DNA from: Nitrospirota bacterium
Lineage (GTDB): Bacteria; Nitrospirota; Thermodesulfovibrionia; Thermodesulfovibrionales; UBA1546
DNA length: 64,000 nucleotides
Reading direction: 5' to 3'
Assembly (NCBI GenBank): GCA_016195565.1
Contig: JACPZK010000006.1
Coordinates: 236,002 to 300,001, forward strand
Below, one piece after another: positions 35,039-44,108 of the stretch; within the stretch, counting starts at the first letter, position 1, and each line of letters opens with the position of its first letter. The notes under the pieces are model-generated. The model saw nothing but the letters and a program-made list of their open reading frames with translations. It ran no database searches and was not told where the DNA came from. The position numbers and the translations under genes are program-made.

Positions 35039-36037
35039 TCATTTTTTAGGTCTAAATATCCTCATATTGCGCAACTTTTTAATTAGGGCAACTATGATTA
35101 AAATCTCTTTTATTGGTGGTTTTTTGTCGTCATCATCGGGGTTGTCAATCTCATCTTCAATGGTTTTAAGAAGCTCTTTTAATCCCTCATCTTTAGGAAA
35201 TTTCTTGAGACCCTCTGAAACAATATCCCTCGCATCATTAAGCCAGCCCTGTTCAAAATAAACAGCGCCGAGATTACAGTATAAGGCAGGATCATCTTTA
35301 GGAAATTTTCTGATTCCCTCCTTTGCTATTTTAATGGCATCATCCTTTAACCCCATGTCGTAATAGGACCAGTATAGTCCATTGTAATCATCAGAGCCAG
35401 CACATCCTTTGTTAAGCAGAGATTTAAAATGTCCTGATGCATCTTCAGGATAGCCCATTTGCAGATGGCAGTACCCAACCTGTGTGATGAATAAAGACTC
35501 GTCAGGATATTGTTCTGCAATGTTTTGGTATACCGGGAGTGCATCTTCGTAAAGTCTCAATCCATAGAGGGCATTTGCCTTGCTGAAAAGTATCAACTTA
35601 TCTCCCGGATCAAAAGCCAGCGCCTGCTCAAAATATTTCAAGGATACGGAGTAATCGCCTGATTGATGATAAACGTTTCCCATTGCAACCAAAAGGGATG
35701 ACGATTCCGGAAATCTCCCTAAACCCTTCTTTAACAGCTTAACTGCTTCATCGTAATGTCTTATTCCTGTAAGTGCCCTGCCTAAACCGAGATATTTTAT
35801 TTCACCCTGCATCTTCCATGACATTGACCTGTATAAGACAAATCCTTTTTCATATTCGCCTGCATCAAGAAGAAGCCATGCAAGCTGGCTCTTCAGATAA
35901 TCAATATATCCTTGAGACATATTGCAACTGTTGTTTTCTTTTGCCGGAACCAGTTCCTTTTTTGCCTTATAGAGCCTTGCCCTCAGTCTCTTAATCTCCT
36001 TATAAACCTCTGTATGCCTTGGGTCTTTTCTTGCCAT
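35039..36037 (-). CDS. TPR-repeat protein
   Basis: 332 residues. After a charged helical N-terminus (about 1-45, KEIKRLRARLYKAKKEL) there are about seven tetratricopeptide repeats (for example SSLLVAMGNVYHQSGDYSVSLKYFEQALAFDPGD split over two helices) and a basic C-terminus. It is probably a protein-binding scaffold. The ATG at 36037 with AAAGGAGGG is preferred over the frame start at 36100, which lies inside the shared leader element. It follows the WYL regulator gene on the same strand. Its leader matches that of the nuclease operon at 30.8 kb. Confidence 0.85.
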   Translation of the reverse strand: MARKDPRHTEVYKEIKRLRARLYKAKKELVPAKENNSCNMSQGYIDYLKSQLAWLLLDAGEYEKGFVLYRSMSWKMQGEIKYLGLGRALTGIRHYDEAVKLLKKGLGRFPESSSLLVAMGNVYHQSGDYSVSLKYFEQALAFDPGDKLILFSKANALYGLRLYEDALPVYQNIAEQYPDESLFITQVGYCHLQMGYPEDASGHFKSLLNKGCAGSDDYNGLYWSYYDMGLKDDAIKIAKEGIRKFPKDDPALYCNLGAVYFEQGWLNDARDIVSEGLKKFPKDEGLKELLKTIEDEIDNPDDDDKKPPIKEILIIVALIKKLRNMRIFRPKK

Positions 36038-36064
36038 AGATGCCCTCCTTTTTGGTAAGGTGTA

Positions 36065-36116
36065 TTTCATGCTTATATTGTAACAGCAGACCTCCCCCAT
36101 GGCATGTCCTATGTTT
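36065..36116 (-). promoter_or_regulatory. Shared leader/promoter element, copy 2
   Basis: Second copy of the 52-bp element. On the minus strand it reads GGGGGAGGTCTGCTGTTA then CAATATAAGC, with TACAAT as possible -10, and ends 28 bases before the TPR start, the same distance as in copy 1. Confidence 0.7.
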
Positions 36117-36130
36117 TTGAGGTTAGCTTT

Positions 36131-37090
36131 TTAGTAGATTTTTGTGATTTTCTTTGCTTCTGCCTTGATTAATTCTCTGAGGCTTTTAGGCTTGATTACT
36201 TCTACATCAGAACCGTGCTTCAAAATTTCCATCATTATTTCTGCATAGCTTGCAACCGGGAAGGTTAATTCAATTGAGCCGTCTTTCAGGACTTTTTCTT
36301 TTTGGTCTTTATCCCATATCTGGCCTCTAATCCATTTTGATTTTTGCGGAGAAAATCTAAGCGTTACCTGTTTTAGGGAACTGCCTTTATAAATCCCAAA
36401 ACCGGAATTGAGATACTCTTTAATATCAAAGCCTTTTTGTACTGTGAATATCCTGTCCATAGCTTTAACACTGCTTATCCTTACCATATTAAAACTTCTG
36501 ATTTCATTTCTTAAATGGCAATAGGCAATCAGATACCATGTTCCCATATAGTTAAGAAGGTGATAAGGGTCAACAGACCTTTCAATCCTCTCATCGCTTG
36601 CAGGAGAATAATAAGTAAAACTAAGGCGTTTCCTCTTTATGCAGCCATTCAGCACTGCCTTGAAAATTTCCTCCGGAGCCGGAGAATATTCTACCATCTG
36701 GAAGGACAGGGTATTTTCGAGTTCATCTTCTGCGAGGCTGTGCTTTTTCAGGATGCCTGTTATTTTATCTATGGCAGAAGAAAGCTCCTGCTTTATAAAA
36801 TCTCCGCCAATTCCCTGAAGCATCTTTTTTGCTATCAGGAGTGAGGACAATTCCTCAGAGGAAAGATAAATCATGGGCAGGGAGAAAGTTTCATCCCGAT
36901 AATAATAGCCCTTTCTGCTCTGGTCGTATAACAGCGGGCATCTAAGCCTGTCCCGCATGAATTCAATATCCCTTTGGGCGGTCTTAGGCGATATTTCAAA
37001 TTCTTTTGAAAGCGCTGTGGTGTTCGGGTATCTCTTTGATCTAACCTTATGGTCAAACCAGAGAAATCGCTCATAGATGTTCTTGGCGCT
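36131..37090 (-). CDS. WYL-domain transcriptional regulator
   Basis: 319 residues. An N-terminal winged helix (about 1-65, TALSKEFEISPKTAQRDIEF) is followed by a linker and a WYL domain (about 140-220, RLSFTYYSPASDER, then VDPYHLLNYMGTWYLIAYC) and a WCX-type C-terminal domain. WYL regulators sense ligands, possibly nucleic acid fragments, and often control defence genes. The start at 37090 is chosen over 37111 from the MSAKNIYERF beginning. It lies just upstream of the TPR gene and near the shared leader element, so it is the obvious candidate regulator. Confidence 0.9.
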   Translation of the reverse strand, partial: SAKNIYERFLWFDHKVRSKRYPNTTALSKEFEISPKTAQRDIEFMRDRLRCPLLYDQSRKGYYYRDETFSLPMIYLSSEELSSLLIAKKMLQGIGGDFIKQELSSAIDKITGILKKHSLAEDELENTLSFQMVEYSPAPEEIFKAVLNGCIKRKRLSFTYYSPASDERIERSVDPYHLLNYMGTWYLIAYCHLRNEIRSFNMVRISSVKAMDRIFTVQKGFDIKEYLNSGFGIYKGSSLKQVTLRFSPQKSKWIRGQIWDKDQKEKVLKDGSIELTFPVASYAEIMMEILKHGSDVEVIKPKSLRELIKAEAKKITKIY

Positions 37091-37233
37091 CATGTGAAAC
37101 AAGTATAGCAAATTTCCATTCTGAATTGCTCCGTCAAAAATCTATAGGGAAAAGACATAATAGTCTCTTGCAGAAAGGATAAAATTTGAAAATACTTTGT
37201 CAAAAGATTATGCTACTTTATAGTTTTAAATAG

Positions 37234-37247
37234 GAGGTTTCACCATT
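37234..37247 (+). promoter_or_regulatory. Shine-Dalgarno and apparent ATT start of the DppB-like gene
   Basis: AGGAGG, 7 spacer bases, then ATT at 37245-37247. No ATG, GTG or TTG lies in frame between here and 37356, and the residues between are the conserved N-terminus of the protein. Confidence 0.7.
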
Positions 37248-38177
37248 AAACTCTATATCCTAAAACGCCTTTTTGTCTTAGTCCTTCTCCTATTCGGCAT
37301 TACGCTTCTTACGTTTTCCCTTACAAAAGCGCTTCCCGGAGACCCTGTTCAGAGCATGGTGGGTGAGAGGGCGCAGCCTGAGGTAATAGAAAAGATAAGA
37401 AAAGAACTCGGGGCTGATAAAGACGTCTTCAGCCAGTATGCAGGATACATAAAACTTTTACTCCAAGGCGAGATGGGAAGGTCCTATTACACAAACAGAA
37501 AAGTCCTTGACGACATACTTATAAAATTCCCCAACACTATGAAACTCGCATTCGGAGCAATGGTCATTGCAGTCCCGATAGGAATCCTATTAGGTTTTAT
37601 TGCCGCATATAAAAAAGATACGCCTGTTGACAGAATTATATCATCACTCTCCATAATGGGATTAAGCCTTCCTGTATTCTGGAGCGGTCTTCTCATAATG
37701 CTCTTTCTCAGCCTTAAACTGAGACTTTTCCCTCCGTCAGGCACAGGAGACTTGCGATTTCTCGTTATGCCTGCACTCACACTGTCCCTTCCTGCCATTG
37801 CAATGCTCGCAAGAGTTACACGGACTTCTGTGATAGAAATAACCGGGATGCCTTTTATAGGCACGGCAAGGGCAAAAGGCCTGAGCGTCTTTAAAATTAA
37901 TGCCATACACATATTCAGAAATATTCTCATCCCTTTGGTCACTGTAATCGGGCTTGATATCGCAAGTTATTTAAACGGCGCCGTGCTTACGGAAACGATT
38001 TTCGGCTGGGACGGCATCGGAAGATTTACGATGGACGGGATAATAAAGAGGGACTATCCTGTGATCATGGGGTGCATAATCATAGGCACTGTTGTCTTTG
38101 TTCTTATCAACATTATAGTTGACATCCTGTACCACTATCTTGATCCAAGGGTAAGGCTCTATGCATCTGACAGGTAA
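37245..38177 (+). CDS. Peptide/nickel ABC transporter permease, DppB type
   Basis: About 310 residues with six membrane segments. The N-terminus encoded from 37245 (KLYILKRLFVLVLLLFGITL, then ALPGDPV) is the conserved first segment of DppB/OppB permeases, which an ATG start at 37356 would remove. The coupling loop is visible at ARVTRTSVIE...GTARAKGLS, and the family ending YHYLDPRVRLYA is present. It imports peptides, nickel or related solutes together with the next gene. The start codon appears to be ATT, which is rare; a G-to-T error or mutation is the alternative. No binding protein or ATPase gene is beside it. Confidence 0.85.
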   Translation: MKLYILKRLFVLVLLLFGITLLTFSLTKALPGDPVQSMVGERAQPEVIEKIRKELGADKDVFSQYAGYIKLLLQGEMGRSYYTNRKVLDDILIKFPNTMKLAFGAMVIAVPIGILLGFIAAYKKDTPVDRIISSLSIMGLSLPVFWSGLLIMLFLSLKLRLFPPSGTGDLRFLVMPALTLSLPAIAMLARVTRTSVIEITGMPFIGTARAKGLSVFKINAIHIFRNILIPLVTVIGLDIASYLNGAVLTETIFGWDGIGRFTMDGIIKRDYPVIMGCIIIGTVVFVLINIIVDILYHYLDPRVRLYASDR

Positions 38178-38964
38178 AATAGCCGGCTCTGTAATAATTA
38201 TAATATCCATCCTTGCGGTATTTTCCTCTGTTCTTTCACCTTATGACCCTGAAAAAATTGACCTTGACTCCATAAAAGAACCGCCGGGCATCAAACATCC
38301 CTTCGGCACTGACAACAAAGGAAGGGATATTCTTTCAAGGGTGCTTTACGGCGGAAGAATATCCGTAAGCATTGCCGTGATAGCGGCATCCATCTCCATG
38401 TTCATCGGGCTTGTTATGGGACTCTGCTCAGGCTATCTCGGCGGCAAGATTGATACGGCAATCATGGCAATTGTAGACCTCATCCTTGCATTCCCCTCTC
38501 TGCTGCTTGCAATAGGAGTATCCATAATATTTCCGGCAGGCGTATATACTGTAATGATAGCAATAGCATTTGTGGGGTGGGCGTCATTTGCCCGGCTGAT
38601 ACGTGGACACGTCTTAACCTTGAAAGAGGAAGCATACATAGAAGCCGCTGAAGCCATAGGATGCAGCAGATTCAGGATACTATTTGTGCATCTGATGCCT
38701 CAGTGCCTTCCTATCGGACTTGTTATGGCCGGCATCAAACTCGGAGGCTATGTCCTGACAGAAGCGTCACTCAGTTTTTTAGGGCTTGGCGCCCAGCCTC
38801 CAATGCCGACATGGGGCTCTATGGTAAGCATGAACAGGGCCTATATTGCGTCGGAGCCGTGGATGGTTTTATTCCCGGGGATGGCAATAGCCGTTACAGC
38901 GCTGTGCTTTAATGTTTTAGGCGATGCCCTTAGAGATAAATACGGTTTAAAAGTAAAAATGTAA
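38161..38964 (+). CDS. Peptide/nickel ABC transporter permease, DppC type
   Basis: 267 residues, six membrane segments. The family markers HPFGTDNKGRDILSRVLYGG near the N-terminus, VGWASFARLIRGHVL and the coupling loop EAAEAIGCSRFRILFVHL are all present, as is SLSFLGLGAQPPMPTWGSM. It pairs with the DppB-type permease, whose 3' end it overlaps by 17 bases. Substrate cannot be told from the permeases alone; the matching ATPases must be encoded elsewhere. Confidence 0.93.
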   Translation: MHLTGKIAGSVIIIISILAVFSSVLSPYDPEKIDLDSIKEPPGIKHPFGTDNKGRDILSRVLYGGRISVSIAVIAASISMFIGLVMGLCSGYLGGKIDTAIMAIVDLILAFPSLLLAIGVSIIFPAGVYTVMIAIAFVGWASFARLIRGHVLTLKEEAYIEAAEAIGCSRFRILFVHLMPQCLPIGLVMAGIKLGGYVLTEASLSFLGLGAQPPMPTWGSMVSMNRAYIASEPWMVLFPGMAIAVTALCFNVLGDALRDKYGLKVKM

Positions 38965-38969
38965 GGAGA

Positions 38970-39530
38970 TTACGACTCCCGTATCCTCTCTTCTTCTTCC
39001 TGCTGGGTCTTGCATTCCATACAGAGCGTCGTTACAGGCCTGGCATCAAGTCTTTTGATGTTTATCTCCATGCCGCAGTCATCGCATATTCCAAATGTAC
39101 CGTTATCTATTCTGTCCAGCGCTTCGTCAATTTTCTTGATCAGTTTCTGTTCCCTGCTTCTGAGCCTGAGCATAAAATTCCTGTCTGTTTCTGCTGTGGC
39201 CTGGTCACCCATGTCAGGGAATACAGTCTGTCCCGGCAGGGCATTTAAAGCCTCTTTAGCCTCTGCGAGCAATAACTCTCTCTGCCTCAATATTTTTTTT
39301 CTTATTTCGTGAAGTTTCTTTACCCTGAAAATGTCCCTGAGAGTAGGTTTCTTAGCCTTTTCCTTCTGTGCAGCGGCTTTTACCGCCTTTGATTTTACCC
39401 ATGTCTTTGGGGCTGCAGGTTTCTTACTTTTCTGCTGCCTCTTTGAAGGTTTTGAGGAACGGGCTGATTTATTTTTCCCCGCCTTTTTAACTGTCGCTGA
39501 AGTCTTAGTCTTTTTCTTTTTTGTCATCAT
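38970..39530 (-). CDS. DksA/TraR zinc-finger protein with Lys-rich N-terminus
   Basis: 186 residues. The C-terminal 110 residues form a DksA-type coiled coil and zinc finger (GICDDCG, then LCMECK), which binds the RNA polymerase secondary channel and adjusts transcription with ppGpp. The first 65 residues are about 40 percent Lys/Arg with Ala, Pro and Ser, like a histone H1 tail, and are absent from ordinary DksA. The tail could bind nucleic acid. Its 3' end faces the permease gene with 5 bases between stops. Confidence 0.9.
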   Translation of the reverse strand: MMTKKKKTKTSATVKKAGKNKSARSSKPSKRQQKSKKPAAPKTWVKSKAVKAAAQKEKAKKPTLRDIFRVKKLHEIRKKILRQRELLLAEAKEALNALPGQTVFPDMGDQATAETDRNFMLRLRSREQKLIKKIDEALDRIDNGTFGICDDCGMEINIKRLDARPVTTLCMECKTQQEEEERIRES

Positions 39531-39775
39531 TAACTCCTGAAAGAATTTTTTTAACCTAACAGAAACAGTGCTGCTTAGTCAAGATGTATTCCAAGACAAG
39601 GAAATATTTTGTAAAGTATTGCTGCTATAAGTTATAATTCTACTAAAGACTATGGCGCCTGGGGAATATGCCGACAATAAGCGCTGAAAAAGAAGTTTCT
39701 GTTGAACCTGCTGCAATAAGGGCATAGGCAGAAGGCAGGAGAATTTTATAGCGAAGGAGAATAGAGATAAGGTCT

Positions 39776-41086
39776 ATGGAAAAGGTTAAGAAAAAAATCC
39801 TGATACTCGCAGGTGATACAGAGAGAAAGTTGATAAAGGACCTCCTTAAAGAAGACTACACCACCATCACCCTTGAAGGAATAAAGGCTATTGATAAGAT
39901 CAGGGAGGATAGGCCAGACATAATTCTATTAGGCTGTGGCATTAATAATTTAGACCCTGAAGAGCTCCCTATGGCAGTATTAAAGGGCAATGAAGAGATG
40001 GAGAGGATACCTGTAGTTTTGATTTATTCTGAAGATGACGAAAGGCTTCCTTACAATAAGTTGGGCGCATCCTTTGTAAAGAGACCAATAGATAAAGAGA
40101 ACCTCCTTAGTGCAATTTACAGGGCAAGTCCCATTTCCTTCGAGCCAAAAGAGGAGAAAAAAAGGATACTCATCGTAGACGATAATGAGGCTACCCGAAA
40201 GGAGATCAGAGGGGTTGTGGAAAATCTTGACTATTCAACCCTGGAGGCAAGAAGTGGTTCAGAAGCACTAAACATAGTAAATAAGGAAATGCCAGACCTT
40301 ATTATTCTCGACATAATATTACCAGACTTTGACGGCTTCAAAATCCTTCGTCAGTTAAAGAGAAATTTAAGGACAAAACATATCCCTGTTATCCTGCTTT
40401 CAGCCATCGAAAAGCCAGAGGAGAAGGCTAAGGGGCTCATCCTCGGCGCCTCTGATTTTATAACCAAGCCCTTCTCCCCTCTGGAATTTAGCGCAAGGGT
40501 AGAGATGCTCTTAGAACGAACAGAGGAGGGATATGGCGCCAGCCCAAACACAAGGCTCCCCGGTAATATCTCCATAGAAAAGGCGATAACAGGAAGGATA
40601 AGGATGAAGCGTCCCTTTGCAGTATGTTACTGTGACCTCGATAATTTTAAGGTATACAATGATGCCTATGGATTCTTTAAAGGAGACAAGGTTATAACGT
40701 TGACGGCACAGATCATTATGGAAACGATAAAGGAACTCGGAAACAATGATGACTTCATTGGCCATATCGGAGGAGATGACTTTATCCTGATAACAACACC
40801 TGATAAGGTTGATGCACTCTCTGCCAGGATAGTGGAGATCTTTGACAAAATCATTCCCTTCTATTACGACAAAGAGGCAAGGGCGAAGGGTTATATAGAA
40901 GGGTTGGACCGGCAAGGAAGGCAAAACAGATTCCCTATTATTTCCATATCCATTGCGGTTGTAGATAATATGAACAGGAATATAGGACATATTGGAGAGG
41001 TCTCTGACATAGCTGCTAAACTGAAGAAATTGGCCAAGATGACCCATGGGAGTGTGATCATAAAAGATAGGAGAAAAGACTCATGA
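39776..41086 (+). CDS. Double receiver-GGDEF protein
   Basis: 436 residues. A degenerate receiver (about 5-120, lacking a clean acidic pocket) is followed by a complete receiver (about 125-245; LIVDDNEATRKE, phospho-Asp in LIILDIILPDFDGF, Lys in ITKPF). The last 170 residues are a GGDEF domain (CDLDNFKVYNDAYGFFKGD) with signature GGDDF in place of GGDEF. It may make cyclic di-GMP; the D in place of E occurs in some active enzymes. No inhibitory RXXD site is seen before the signature. It precedes the PilT-like gene. Confidence 0.88.
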   Translation: MEKVKKKILILAGDTERKLIKDLLKEDYTTITLEGIKAIDKIREDRPDIILLGCGINNLDPEELPMAVLKGNEEMERIPVVLIYSEDDERLPYNKLGASFVKRPIDKENLLSAIYRASPISFEPKEEKKRILIVDDNEATRKEIRGVVENLDYSTLEARSGSEALNIVNKEMPDLIILDIILPDFDGFKILRQLKRNLRTKHIPVILLSAIEKPEEKAKGLILGASDFITKPFSPLEFSARVEMLLERTEEGYGASPNTRLPGNISIEKAITGRIRMKRPFAVCYCDLDNFKVYNDAYGFFKGDKVITLTAQIIMETIKELGNNDDFIGHIGGDDFILITTPDKVDALSARIVEIFDKIIPFYYDKEARAKGYIEGLDRQGRQNRFPIISISIAVVDNMNRNIGHIGEVSDIAAKLKKLAKMTHGSVIIKDRRKDS

Positions 41087-41219
41087 TTATATGCTGCACT
41101 GTCAGACCTGAAACGAATCTCCATTACCCCTTTTCAACACATTCCATACTCTTGAGTAAGCTAACAAGAAAAGTTGCTTCTTTGGTTTGTAGTAATTTTG
41201 TATACACAGGAGGCTTATA

Positions 41220-42788
41220 ATGGCACAGGAAACAAAGAAAAAACCGATGCTGGGTGAGGTCTTGATCGAACACGGCATCATTACCGCAAGCATGCTCAAA
41301 AACGCGCTTAAGAAGCAGTCGCAGGTAGGAGGCAAGATCGGATCGATTCTTGTCGAGATGGGATATATATCGATTGACACGCTGCTCGAGTTCCTGAGCC
41401 AGCACTTCGACATTCCCGCCACAAATCTGATCAAGATTGATATTCCCGCTGATGTGCTTCGCGCGTTGCCTCTGGACAAAATCAAGGCTTACAAGGTCCT
41501 GCCTCTCAAGGTGGATGATCAGTACACGCTGGCCATGGTTAATCCGAATGACTTCATGGCACTGAGTGAGATCCAGTTCATTCTCGGCAGGGGAGTGAAG
41601 CCGGTCGTCGTTGCGTCGTTGCAGATCGAAGCGGCGCTGAAAAACCTCCAACCCGGAACGATCAAGGCGTTGAAGGGTAGCGACATCGAGAAACAGACGG
41701 CGATATTAGCTCAGCAAGCCGCCCCCGACATCAGACCTCTCCTGAAGTTGCTCTCCGAAGCCAACGCCACGGACATGCAGCTCACCGCGGGGGTTCCTCC
41801 CGCCATGAAGATGCGGACCGAGCTCCACAGGCTCAACATGCAGGCTCTGACCCCCGGTCAGATGACTGCGCTTGCGAATGGGATCATGCCCGAAGAGCAG
41901 CGGGCCAGGTTCCAGACGTCCAACGACCTCGACTTCGCGATCACGGACCTGGACTACGGCCGGTTCCGGGTCAACATCTATCGGCAGCGGGGATCGGTTT
42001 CAATGACGCTGCGCCACATCCCTGATAAACTTTCATCTATCAATGACCTGGGTCTTCCAGAAGACCTGGAGGGCTACGCCCTGAAGTCGCAGGGACTCAT
42101 TCTGATCACAGGCCCGGCGGGCCACGGGAAGTCCACCACGATGGCTGCCATGGTCGACCTGATCAACAAAAAGAGGAAGTGCAACATCGTGAGCTTGGAG
42201 GATCCGATCGAGTATCTCCACGTCCACAAGAACAGCAACGTCAACCAGCGTGAGATTGGCCTCGATACCGAGTCGTTCTACGAGGGACTGAAGCGCGTCT
42301 TCAGGCAGGGCCCGGATGTGATCGTCGTCGGCGAGATGCGCGACCCGGATAGCTTCATGATCGCGCTGCAGGCCGCGGAAACCGGGCACTTAGTGTTGAG
42401 CACTATGCACGCGAGGAACTCGACGTCCACCGTTGAACGCGTCGTCGACATGTTCCCATCTCACCAACAGGCGCAGGCAAGGAACCAGTTGGCGGACTCA
42501 CTGCTTCTCGTCCTTGCACAGAGGCTTGTCCTGAAAAAGGACAAATCAGGGCCTATACTTGCATATGAAAGGCTCATTAATACCTACAAGATAAAGAACT
42601 TCATCAGAGACAGCAAGACCCACCAGATTCGCACCCAGATGCAGATACCCGGGGAAGACTACTCCTCAATTGATGTCAGCCTGGCGCGGCTGTGCCTTGA
42701 CGGAAAAATAACAGCCGAAGAAGGCGCCAAACATGCTGACAACCTCTCTTTCTACCAGGAAATGATAAAGGGCAAAGGGACCAAGTGA
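41220..42788 (+). CDS. PilT-like ATPase with MshEN N-terminal domain
   Basis: 522 residues. The first 140 residues form an MshEN/GspE N-terminal domain (MLGEVLIEHGIITASMLKNA), which often binds cyclic di-GMP. A PilT-type motor follows, with Walker A GPAGHGKST, VSLEDPIEYLH, the GEMRDPDSF Walker B region and the HARNSTSTVERVV box. It is likely a type IV pilus retraction motor or a related secretion ATPase. AGGAGG precedes the ATG. The middle (about 41400-42500) is clearly GC-richer with different codon choice than both ends, suggesting recombination with a foreign allele. Confidence 0.9.
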   Translation: MAQETKKKPMLGEVLIEHGIITASMLKNALKKQSQVGGKIGSILVEMGYISIDTLLEFLSQHFDIPATNLIKIDIPADVLRALPLDKIKAYKVLPLKVDDQYTLAMVNPNDFMALSEIQFILGRGVKPVVVASLQIEAALKNLQPGTIKALKGSDIEKQTAILAQQAAPDIRPLLKLLSEANATDMQLTAGVPPAMKMRTELHRLNMQALTPGQMTALANGIMPEEQRARFQTSNDLDFAITDLDYGRFRVNIYRQRGSVSMTLRHIPDKLSSINDLGLPEDLEGYALKSQGLILITGPAGHGKSTTMAAMVDLINKKRKCNIVSLEDPIEYLHVHKNSNVNQREIGLDTESFYEGLKRVFRQGPDVIVVGEMRDPDSFMIALQAAETGHLVLSTMHARNSTSTVERVVDMFPSHQQAQARNQLADSLLLVLAQRLVLKKDKSGPILAYERLINTYKIKNFIRDSKTHQIRTQMQIPGEDYSSIDVSLARLCLDGKITAEEGAKHADNLSFYQEMIKGKGTK

Positions 42789-42888
42789 AAAACAACAACA
42801 CGGTCTTACACTGTTTTATTTCTAGATTTTATTCGGGACACTGATTTTAATTTTATTGGTCTTCAGGCCTAATCCTCAGACATAGTTG

Positions 42889-42917
42889 TTGACAAAAAAA
42901 GAAGTATATAAAACAAT
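42889..42917 (+). promoter_or_regulatory. Possible promoter of the FHA gene
   Basis: TTGACA at 42889-42894, then 17 bases to AACAAT at 42912-42917. The weak -10 ends 6 bases before the ATG at 42924, which has no Shine-Dalgarno, so this may be a leaderless gene. Confidence 0.35.
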
Positions 42918-42923
42918 AGTGAT

Positions 42924-43952
42924 ATGACAAAAGAGATATTTCCCGAAGGCCAGGTAATATTCAAGAATAAGTCTTATACGGATGAGTTTTTTAGCATTAC
43001 CATGGATGAGATAGACAAGGCAGGAGAATCATTCATGGGAATACTCAAGGCTGATGAACCGGACGCCGCCTATTTCCTGTTTTTCCTTAAGGGAGACGCT
43101 TATGCGGCAGGCTGCATCAAAAACGACAAGCCCATGCCGATAAGCATAAAGGATTTCATGCAGCGTATTTCAACAGAGACATCCGAGAGAACCCTCTCCC
43201 TGCATAAAACAGACCCTGTGCTGTTTAAGGGAATGCTCGTATTCCTTCAGAGAGATCCTTCCACAAAAGTAACAACAGATATGATTAATCTTGACAGCTT
43301 CCTTAACCAGATTAAGAGCGAACAGGCAGCAGCCTTTGTCATCCTGAAAAGAAATAATACTTATAACTTCTTTTATTTTCATTCCGGCGAACCGGAAATG
43401 GCGCATTTTGCAGACGCATCACATGCAGGAATAACAGACAGCCCTATCGCAGAGCAGATGCTCCTTTACGCGTATCCTGCTGATAAAACACCTGTTGAGG
43501 TATTGGTCTACCGCGATATTAAAACCTCTGAAGCAAGCGATACTGCTGATGTAAAACAATTCCTGATAGCCGATGCTCTCATGCACGAATCCCGAAGCCT
43601 CGGGACAACGCAGGCGGATGTTGCCCCTCCTGCAGCAGAGGCAGAAAAAGAGGAAAAAGCATTAAGGGTAAGGATTGAGGTGACAGACGGGCCGCAAAAG
43701 GGCAATAAGTTTAATGTCCCGCTTCCATGTACAATAGGGAGAAGAGACGCAACTATCAGGATAAGAGATATGACTATCTCAAAAACACATGCATCTATAG
43801 AGGTATCGGAAGGGAAAATAATTTTCAGAGACCTTGACAGCACAAATGGCAGTATTGTCAACGGGAAAGCAGTGAAAGAAATTGAATTGTCAAGCGGTTC
43901 TACTGTCCAGATGGGCAATACCACTTTGAAGATACATTTTGTAACAAGCTAA
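42924..43952 (+). CDS. FHA-domain protein
   Basis: 342 residues. The C-terminal 95 residues are an FHA phosphothreonine-binding domain: CTIGRRDATIRI, then ISKTHASIE and RDLDSTNGSIVNGK. The N-terminal 200 residues are unassigned but contain two similar-looking alpha/beta segments of DUF4388-like appearance (FFLKGDAYAAGCI, FYFHSGEPEMAHF). A proline/glutamate linker joins the parts. It follows the PilT-like gene after 135 bases and could act in the same cyclic di-GMP or pilus pathway, which is inference from position. Confidence 0.85.
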   Translation: MTKEIFPEGQVIFKNKSYTDEFFSITMDEIDKAGESFMGILKADEPDAAYFLFFLKGDAYAAGCIKNDKPMPISIKDFMQRISTETSERTLSLHKTDPVLFKGMLVFLQRDPSTKVTTDMINLDSFLNQIKSEQAAAFVILKRNNTYNFFYFHSGEPEMAHFADASHAGITDSPIAEQMLLYAYPADKTPVEVLVYRDIKTSEASDTADVKQFLIADALMHESRSLGTTQADVAPPAAEAEKEEKALRVRIEVTDGPQKGNKFNVPLPCTIGRRDATIRIRDMTISKTHASIEVSEGKIIFRDLDSTNGSIVNGKAVKEIELSSGSTVQMGNTTLKIHFVTS

Positions 43953-43988
43953 CGCTGTGAGGTATCAAATATAAAACAGCCTTTATGC

Positions 43989-44073
43989 TGTCATTGCGAG
44001 GAATTCCCCGATATTATCGGGGGATGACGAAGCAATCTCAAAGGAAAGATTGCCACGCTTCGCTCGCAATGAC
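43989..44073. repeat. Family A intergenic palindromic repeat
   Basis: Runs from TGTCATTGCGAGGA to GCTCGCAATGACA, with an inner hairpin TTCCCCGATATTATCGGGG variant. It lies between the FHA and hpt genes. Confidence 0.85.
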
Positions 44074-44108
44074 AAGAAGGAAAAAAACATTAGCAGAAGG
44101 AGGGCATA

